From NCBI GenBank assembly GCA_029582265.1, contig CM055821.1:45451694-45515693 (forward strand): DNA of 64,000 nt, written 5' to 3'. The translations under genes and the position numbers were made by a program. Below are positions 57,430 to 64,000 of this stretch, piece by piece. The notes beneath the pieces were generated by a model that was not told the origin of the DNA, did not search any database, and saw nothing but the letters and a program-made list of their open reading frames with translations. Within the stretch, counting starts at the first letter, position 1; every line of letters starts with the position of its first letter. The stretch comes from Zoroaster sp. YZ-2022 (taxonomy: Eukaryota > Echinodermata > Asteroidea > Forcipulatida > Zoroasteridae).

Positions 57430-57784
57430 CAATTGTCGTGCGGTCTAGCGCACTGAACTCAAGTTCTGGTGTTGCCAGCAGCAGAGTGTGGGTTCGAGCC
57501 CCGGCCGTGACACCTGTGTCCTTGAGCAAGACACTTAACCATAATTGCTTCTCTCCACCCAGGGGTTAAATGGGTACCTGTGAAGGCAGAGATGGTTTGC
57601 TCTATATGCGCTAGAAATGGCAGCAATTGAGCTGTATACTCCCCAGGGAGCTGAGATGGTTTCAGGAATGATTTATGAGCCTTATGAGCCTTATGAGCAG
57701 GGATAATAGTATAATGCGCCTTGAGCGCCACTTAGTTGGTGGATACGTGCGCTATATAAATCTATACATTATTATTATTATTAT
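57430..57784 (+). mobile_element. tRNA-derived SINE, full-length
   Basis: Head GTCGTGCGGTCTAGCGCACT (part of the A box lost), B box GGTTCGAGCCCC, core CTTGAGCAAGACACTTAACC, tail GGTGGATACGTGCGCTATAT and (ATT)n. It begins about 100 bases upstream of the FEZ exon. Confidence 0.85.
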
Positions 57785-58058
57785 GTACACATGCTGTTTT
57801 GAAGACCATAATTTAATTGGTTTGTTCTTTATATATTGATGAAATTCTTGTGTCAAGTGGTATCTGTTTTTTTCTCCTCTTTCCCAAGTATTACTTTCAA
57901 ATACAAATAAGTATTTCACAAAATAATTCACCAGGGCATGGATTCAGATAAATTAAGTGAATACATGTACATTCTTTGTGAGTTACATAATGGCATGTAC
58001 TTAAGTTTAGGTAAATTACCTGAAATATCTCATTTGAAAATAATTTTCTTTCTTCTTA

Positions 58059-58701
58059 GGCCAAAAAAAAAATCTCTGGTTTCTGGTCTCCGCGTGTCAG
58101 CATTTTTAATTTTCTTTCTTTTTTTGCTATGAAACGATGTCCAATTGCAGCCAAAATTGCTGGATCGATTGGAATTCTGTCATGCTGTGTTTTAAACGAC
58201 TTTTTCACATAGGGGTATGAACATTTGCCCGATTTGTGAGGCCTCTCTTAGCCACCATACTTTGTGTTAGCAGCAGAATGTGGGTTCGAATCCCGGCCGT
58301 GACACTTGTGTCCTTGAGCAAGACACTTAACCATAATTGCTTCTCTCCACCCAGGGGTTAAATGGGTACCTGTGAGGGCAGAGTTGGTTGATTAGCCCTA
58401 TATGCGCTGTAATGGCAGCAATTGAGCTGTATACTCCCCAGGGAGCTGAGATGGTTTCAGGAATGATTTATGAGCCTTATGAGCAGGGGTAATAATATAA
58501 TGCGCCTTGAGCACCACTCAGTTGGTGGATACGTGCGCTATATAAGTCCACACATTATTATTATATGGGAAATTTGGTCATCACGTATTTCCCTGTTGGC
58601 AAAAAAAAAAAAGATTACCAAAAAAAACCAAAAAAAACCCATGTCATCACAACGATTTTGAAGCTGACCGATGACCAGAAACAGGAGACTTTTTATTGGC
58701 C
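58059..58701 (+). mobile_element. Harbinger-like MITE, GGCC…GTCTC family, copy 3, with a SINE inside
   Basis: TTA at 58056-58058 and 58702-58704 flank GGCCAAAAAAAAAATCTCTG and GGAGACTTTTTATTGGCC. Compared with the copy at 14186, the text CCACCATACTTTGT…ATGGGAAATTTGGTC is split at 58265 by a SINE. Confidence 0.8.
58266..58564 (+). mobile_element. 5'-truncated SINE inside the Harbinger-like MITE
   Basis: Starts in the tRNA T-arm region (GCAGAATGTGGGTTCGAATC) and runs to GCGCTATATAAGTCCACACA and (TTA)n. The A box is missing. Confidence 0.85.
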
Positions 58702-58857
58702 TTACAAGGCAATAAAGAAGTTTACTGATTAACAACAAAATTGCAAGGTGAAAAAAGGGGTGAAAAAAGGGGAAAAACAGGGGAATACATGAATATTTAT
58801 GGTTCATAAAGTTCTTTACAAATATGTCTGTAACACTAACAATACTCTCTTAATTAT

Positions 58858-59389
58858 CCCTAACCTTCCCAAATCCTCCAAAATCCTCTTTGCCAAAGTG
58901 AAGGATTTTGAAGGATTGAGGTTACATGCTACATCCTCTTTGCTAAAGTGAAGGATTTTGGAGGATTGAGGTTATTAGGCATACTTGCCTTTCCATGGTA
59001 CATGTACATCCATGTTTGTTGTAGTGATTGCAAGGTCAGTGCTTGGGTCAGTGGACACTGTTTATTGCTCCATGCATGCAGGGATGGTCCCTGGCCATGT
59101 ACATGTATCACAGATTAGAAACACATGTGTGCATACATGTCATGTGCTTGCTTTACTACTGAAGGATTTTGGAGGATTCAGGTTATGTGTAAGCAAATGG
59201 GCCTAGGGAGTTAGGAAGGATTCAGGTTATGTGTAAGCAAATGGGCCTAGGGCGTTAGGAAGGATTCAGGTTATGTGTAAGCAAATGGGCCTAGGGAGTT
59301 AGGAAGGATTCAGGTTATCAAGCAAATGGGCCAAGGGAGTTAGGAAGGATTCAGGTTATGTGTAACCAAATGGGCCTAGGGAGTTAGGG
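58858..59389 (+). mobile_element. TTAA-flanked element, CCCTAACCTTCCC family, copy 4
   Basis: TTAA at the right (59390-59393); the left flank is TTAT, one change away. Five copies of the 43-bp unit, two with internal losses. Confidence 0.8.
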
Positions 59390-59393
59390 TTAA

Positions 59394-60714
59394 TTAATCA
59401 CAAAAGTGGGGTTCTTAAAAAGTATCACCCGTGTGTTTTTCATGACAATTTTCTTTTTCATTGGAACATTGTTATTTTACTTGAGAAAAGTCAAACAAAT
59501 AAGAAATGCAAGAAGCTTAGGTTTACAGTAAATATGTTCCAAAATAAATTATTGGTGAGTTACATCGTAAAATTATTTTGACATTCTTTTTACCTGATGA
59601 CAACAATTTTATGAAATATCTCATTTCAAATATTTGTTATCCTTTCTGAAAGGAAATTATCAATGTTCCGATGAAAACAAATCATTTTGGAAATTGCTGA
59701 TAAAAATTTAAAACACTGGCAAAACATCTTTATTTAAATTGTGGTGCAATATTTACGTATGTTGGGACAATACGTCGGGAGTAGTGATTTCTCATGATTG
59801 CATGACATTTACAATGTATGTTGCAAAGATTAACACATGCAGTCAAACCGTAATCGCTGGAACTGTATCACTACAACACAAGACAACATAAAAGACAGGT
59901 AAACGAAACCCCGAAACAATTTAGCGATGCTCATTTATCCCCAGGCCCCGCGATGCCGTGTCACATTTTTTGCGTTTGGAAAATTTAAGAAGAATTAACA
60001 TCTTGCTCAAGATGCATGATTTCGTTCCCCGGAGCAAAAACGCTTCCAGCACTTGTAATAAAACCGGTGGAATTCCAATATGAAGGGCATTAAGCATAGT
60101 TGCCTGTATAAACATACAAAACTATGATGAAAGCTTTGGTTGCAATATGATAGACGGACAAAGACAGTACCAACCTCAATACAAGAAAAGAAACAGACAT
60201 TGCACACTGCAATGTAACCAAAGATTTTGGTGTGGAGGGTCTGTATTTAATGGCAGTGCAGGAAGAACGTTCACTCCGTGGGCTAATCTAATGGGTATGA
60301 CGCACATGGACGACTCTTTGGGAAAAGTAGACAATCGTGTGGGGAAATCAATCAATTCGCAGACGTACACACGAAGGAAATGTAAAACAGAAATGACTGA
60401 AACGAGTTCAGAAGATCATTATCTTTTTAGTCAACAATTTCTTTCCTGGTAAAATTGGTGGCATTAAACGGGTTAATTATATTGTAAACTGTATTGTTTC
60501 CTGGAGATGTACGTGTGCAAGTCTCATGGTATATATGTATTCTAAAACAGAAGTTATCTTCGTTAAACTGTACCTCAAAAAATGTGCAGTATTTCGTTAT
60601 AAAGAACACAATTAATAATTTGTCAAATACAGTTTATTAGAAATCTCTACTTTCTCCTATACATGTAATTTGTACCTCTTATAATTTGTGCAAATCTGAT
60701 GAGTGACATACATG
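59394..60714. other. Stretch without recognised elements; one GC-richer patch
   Basis: 59930-60430 is less AT-rich and repeat-free. Open frames of 101 codons (60147-60452, plus) and 64 codons (60370-60176, minus) overlap there. Neither shows a known domain, so no gene is called, but an exon of the FEZ gene or a neighbour could hide here. Confidence 0.35.
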
Positions 60715-61078
60715 TATACTGAACAGCAAAAGAAACGCAAGTCCGAGGACAGCAAAAGAAACGCAAGTCCGAGGTCTTGTCAAGTTTTCAAACAGAAGAC
60801 AAACCATTTTGATTCTAATCACTCATTTAATGAAAAATGCTTTCAATTTGTGAGCTGAAAGTGACTGTTGAATGTGAAAATCTTGCAATGCAATTTCAAC
60901 AGTCACTTTCAGCTCACAAATTGAAAGCATTTTTCATGAAATGAGTGATTAGAATCAAAATGGTTTGTCTTCTGTTTGAAAACTTGACAAGACCTCGGAA
61001 TTGTGTTTCTTTTGCTGTCCTCGGACTTGCGTTTCTTTTGCTGTCCTCGGACTTGCGTTTCTTTTGCTGTTCAGTATA
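60715..61078. mobile_element. Near-perfect fold-back of about 160-184 bp arms
   Basis: The left arm starts TATACTGAACAGCAAAAGAA and the right arm ends with its inverse; the arms meet at GACTGTTGAA (60863-60872) and TTCAACAGTC (60895-60904) around 22 bases. The 26-bp end unit (contains GAAACGCAAGTCCGAGGAC) is present twice on the left and three times on the right. TA-rich flanks suggest a TA target. Confidence 0.9.
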
Positions 61079-61534
61079 TATAATCTCCATGGAAAACGTA
61101 AGGAAATTAGAGTGAGCCCAATACCTTAAAAATGTAATGGTGAGCTACCATGGAATTGCCCAGATGGTTGAAATGAACATACGCTACCAAACACCAATGG
61201 TGTAATTTCCCTTTATGAGTCAAGTGTGTGCTCATGTATAACTCTGTCTGGGATCAGTCCAGTGAATTATGAACCTGTGATGTAGTTTCCTCATCAAAAA
61301 TCCATTTGTCAAAATATAAACTGTCTACATATCATTAACGATGCAGTCCTCCATTAAGACAGAAAGATACAATGGATAAATCAAATACCATGTGTGTTCA
61401 TATGAAGAAGGTGCTTTATTATTTCATTGTCACTACAGGATTGACTGATGAGAGTTTGAGGCAGTAATTAACCTCTCATAACGCCACACCTACTGGAAAA
61501 ATAACCTCTGACAAAGCCAATGTGTATGTGCAAA
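61079..61534. other. Spacer with one solitary TTAA-element end
   Basis: ACCAATGGTGTAATTTCCCT at 61192-61211 resembles a right end of the AGGGAAGGTAC family; no left partner was found. Confidence 0.4.
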
Positions 61535-62211
61535 CCCTAACCTTCCCAAATCCTCCAAAATCCTCTTTGCCAAAGTGAAGGATTTTGAAGGATTGAGGTT
61601 ACATGCTACATGCTCTTTGCTAAAGTGAAGGATTTTGGAGGATTGAGGTTATTAGGCATAATTGCCTTTCCATGGTACATGTACATCCATATTTGTTGTA
61701 GTGATTGTAAGTGCTTGGGTCAGTGGACACTGTTTATTGCTCCATGCATGGAGGGAGGGTCCCTGGCCATGTACATGTATCACAGATTAGAAACACATGT
61801 GTGCATACATGTACATGTCATGTGCTTGCTTTACTACTGAAGGATTTTGAAGGATTCAGGTTATGTGTAAGCAAATGGGCCTAGGGAGTTAGGAAGGATT
61901 CAGGTTATGTGTAAGCAAATGGGCCTAGGGAGTTAGGAAGGATTCAGGTTATGTGTAAGCAAGTGGGCCTAGGGAGTTAGGAAGGATTCAGGTTATGCGT
62001 AAGCAAATGGGCCTAGGGAGTTAGGAAGGATTCAGGTTACATGTATGTGTAAGCAAATGGGCCTAGGGAGTTAGGAAGGATTCAGGTTATGTGTAAGCAA
62101 ATGGGCCTAGGGAGTTAGGAAGGATTCAGGTTATGTGTAAGCAAGTGGGCCTAGGGAGTTAGGAAGGATTCAGGTTATGTGTAAGCAAATGGGCCTAGCT
62201 AGGAGTTAGGG
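61535..62211 (+). mobile_element. TTAA-flanked element, CCCTAACCTTCCC family, copy 5
   Basis: TTAA at the right (62212-62215); the left flank is CAAA, so mutated. Eight copies of the 43-bp unit, one with an ACATGT insertion. Confidence 0.8.
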
Positions 62212-62290
62212 TTAATATAAAACATGTACAAAAAAGGCACATGGTCAGAGAGATCGTTGGACTAAATGGCTTTGTGTTATGTGTGTATCT

Positions 62291-62601
62291 GTATGCACGG
62301 GACGCATGTGGCCATGGCCGTTCAAAAGTGAGTGGTCAATTACCACTCAAACGTGAGTGGTCAGTTATGATTTTTGATTGATAGCTGTCCATTGGCCAAT
62401 AAAAGCAACCAGGTCACCATTTCATGTCGTTGCTTAACACTTAATGGCGTCGGGGTATACACATATTTTTTACGTGCAGGGCACACGTAGCCGCAGCTGT
62501 TCAACAAATCTGATTGGTCAATTGAGGATTTTGATTGACATCTGTCCGTTGGTCAATTAGGCTGGGTGGATCCAGATTCCAATTTCATGTCGCTGCTTAA
62601 C
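62291..62601. repeat. Two-copy direct repeat, about 187 bp period
   Basis: Both halves share TTGATTGAYAKCTGTCCRTT, GGTCAATT/GGCCAATA variants and AATTTCATGTCGCTGCTTAA or close forms. A related stretch lies at 39378-39440 (TGTTCAACAAATCTTATTGG). Confidence 0.65.
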
Positions 62602-62698
62602 ACAGAATTAGGGCGCAGTTTGCTTCTGAACAGGGCAAGCTTTTAAATAATCAATTTCGGCTTATTATTTTTGTGCTAGTTGTGTAAATCTTTTCGTG

Positions 62699-62971
62699 TG
62701 ATTTGACAAAAGTAAAAAATCCTGAAATTGGGTAGCAGTAGTGTGGGTCTCCCTTTGGTCTAGAGGCCAAAACCACCTCAACCTCCTGGATGGAGGATTT
62801 ACAGGAGGATTTAATTTGAGGATTTACAGACTCTCCACATCCCCACAAACAGAAAACTAGAGGTTTGGACAAAATACACGGCTACTTCTTTCTTTCCTTG
62901 GTGGCTACTTCTCTTTTTTCAAGAAAATTTTGAGGCAAAGGAAGATTTGTACAAAAATCCTAAGAAATCAC
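62699..62971. mobile_element. Dispersed repeat ending in GTGATTT, copy 2
   Basis: It matches 35530-35786 over nearly its whole length; an insertion of about 15-20 bases (GGAGGATTTACAGGAGGATT region) distinguishes the copies. Confidence 0.6.
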
Positions 62972-63224
62972 ATGCTTGTTAGTTATGCAAAATGAACATG
63001 CACGCCACAGTATACATTCCCTGCTTACCTGTGAAACCAATTACGTTAAGCATATAATTTTCAGCTAAAGTCAACTCAGAGATGTTTTTTTTTTTTTAAG
63101 ATAAGCAGAGCTATGAAGTTGCGCCCAGGTTTTTTGCACACCTAACGGTGATGAAATATAGCCAATTGCAAGCAGAATGGCTAATTACCCACACCTACAT
63201 TGTTGTACATACACGCTAATATAT

Positions 63225-63679
63225 CATATGACATAAAACATAATAAAGGGGGCCACTTTCCTACCGTCACGTTAGCAGTTTTTCTAATGGTTGTAAAAAA
63301 AAATTAAATATCTGAAACCACCCAAAAAGCATTTCAACATTTGAATAGACATGCATGCTTATCCTAAAGATAATTTGAGTTGATTATTACTATTATTTTT
63401 TTAATTACCCTAAAATTTCCATCAACAAATGGACGGAAAAGTGAGGTAACTTTTTCCGTCCAATTTTTATGGAAATTTGAGGGTAAAAAAATAAATAAAA
63501 AAATAACGAAATAAAATAAATCAACTGAAATTAGTTCTAGTATAAGCCTGCATGTCCATTCACATGTTGAAACACTTTTTGGTCGGTTTCAGGTACTTAA
63601 AAATAAATAACAACAATTGGAAAAACTGCTAACGTGACAGATGCAAAGTGGCCCCCTTTATTGTGTTTTATGTCATATG
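63225..63679. mobile_element. Fold-back element of 455 bp
   Basis: CATATGACATAAAACATAAT then AAAGGGGGCCACTTT at the left is matched inverted at the right (AAAGTGGCCCCCTTT, then TGTTTTATGTCATATG). The arms stay complementary through most of the element to a centre at GGACGGAAAAGTGAGGTAAC / TTTTTCCGTCC near 63450. Confidence 0.85.
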
Positions 63680-63760
63680 CAAACACACTGCATTAGAACC
63701 TGATTAGAACACTGAATGTACTAATGTTCTAAACTCTCTCATCTACCAATGTTCATTTAA

Positions 63761-64000
63761 CCAGTGCACGTCAGAGGCCTTGTATACACACAATTTTTTT
63801 CTGCACCGCGGATCGGAGAGCGTCTAAACACGCCACAGGAAACTCCGGAATATTTGTATGCATGCTCGGTTCAGCCATGCGTGCACGGTGACATGCTCGG
63901 AAGTGCCGGCCACCTGCTGTGGAAGCTTCCATTCACGGTGTGTGTGGGAAAAAGAAACCCGCCACGGGGGCCCAGAAAAACTTTTTTATTCCCGACGCGA
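63761..64000 (-). mobile_element. TTAA-flanked element, CCAGTTCGCGTCGGG family, copy 4 (cut by window end)
   Basis: TTAA at 63757-63760, then CCAGTGCACGTCAGAGGCCT; it runs in reverse orientation to AACTTTTTTATTCCCGACGC at 64000, a few bases short of its other end. Confidence 0.8.

Noticed and set aside
60147..60452. 101-codon plus frame in a GC-richer patch
   Set aside because: No domain seen and an opposing minus frame is equally open; kept only as a note for the region.

Overview
This is a window of animal nuclear DNA. Genes are few, introns are large, and mobile elements of many classes are packed in and nested in each other. Several short repeat families here (fold-backs ending in CAATTTCATAGAG with CTGCTTAGCA inside, TTAA-flanked elements ending in CCCTAAC, a tRNA-derived SINE with a CTTGAGCAAGACACTT core) look to me like those of echinoderms, most likely a sea star. 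That placement is pattern memory and was not tested. There are no bacterial operons, no CRISPR array, and no convincing functional tRNA or rRNA gene.

Host genes. (1) The 3' part of a FEZ/UNC-76 family gene runs on the minus strand across about 26 kb: a coiled-coil exon at 57082-57326, a short exon at 52159-52234 and a C-terminal exon ending at 31922. Splice sites and codon phases agree exactly across all three. The last few residues are uncertain because three endings are possible, one of them using a further exon at 31016-31050. The two introns (about 4.8 kb and 20.2 kb) are filled with repeats. (2) A small complete two-exon gene on the plus strand (9387-9874 joined to 10645-10693) encodes a 178-residue protein that I do not recognise.

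Layout. 0-5 kb: the 5' LTR and an intact partial gag of a Ty3/Gypsy-like retrotransposon running off the left edge, then a decayed BEL/Pao element that lost its reverse transcriptase region; both are on the minus strand. 5.7-8.7 kb: a MITE, then a 2.57 kb DNA transposon with a 6-bp target duplication, long inverted ends built of 22-bp tandem repeats, and an integrase-core gene broken by one frameshift. 9.4-10.7 kb: the small gene. 11.8-21 kb: MITEs and one SINE in AT-rich DNA. 21.9-25.4 kb: a 2.9 kb CACTA-type element inserted in a roughly 190-bp tandem repeat. 26-31 kb: TTAA-flanked elements. 31-57 kb: the FEZ region, holding three arrays of an 81-bp satellite derived from a transposon end (one interrupted by a Harbinger-type element with a Myb/SANT-like gene), a SINE split by a LINE, a second L2/CR1-like LINE split by a hAT-type element that carries a two-exon BED zinc-finger reading frame, and a 149-bp array. 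57-64 kb: SINEs, more TTAA elements and two long fold-backs.

The main themes are a large set of non-autonomous TTAA-flanked elements (at least 15 copies in six end-types), nested insertions that can be dated relative to each other, and a SINE whose 3' tail matches that of the local LINE, which suggests the pair share mobilisation machinery.
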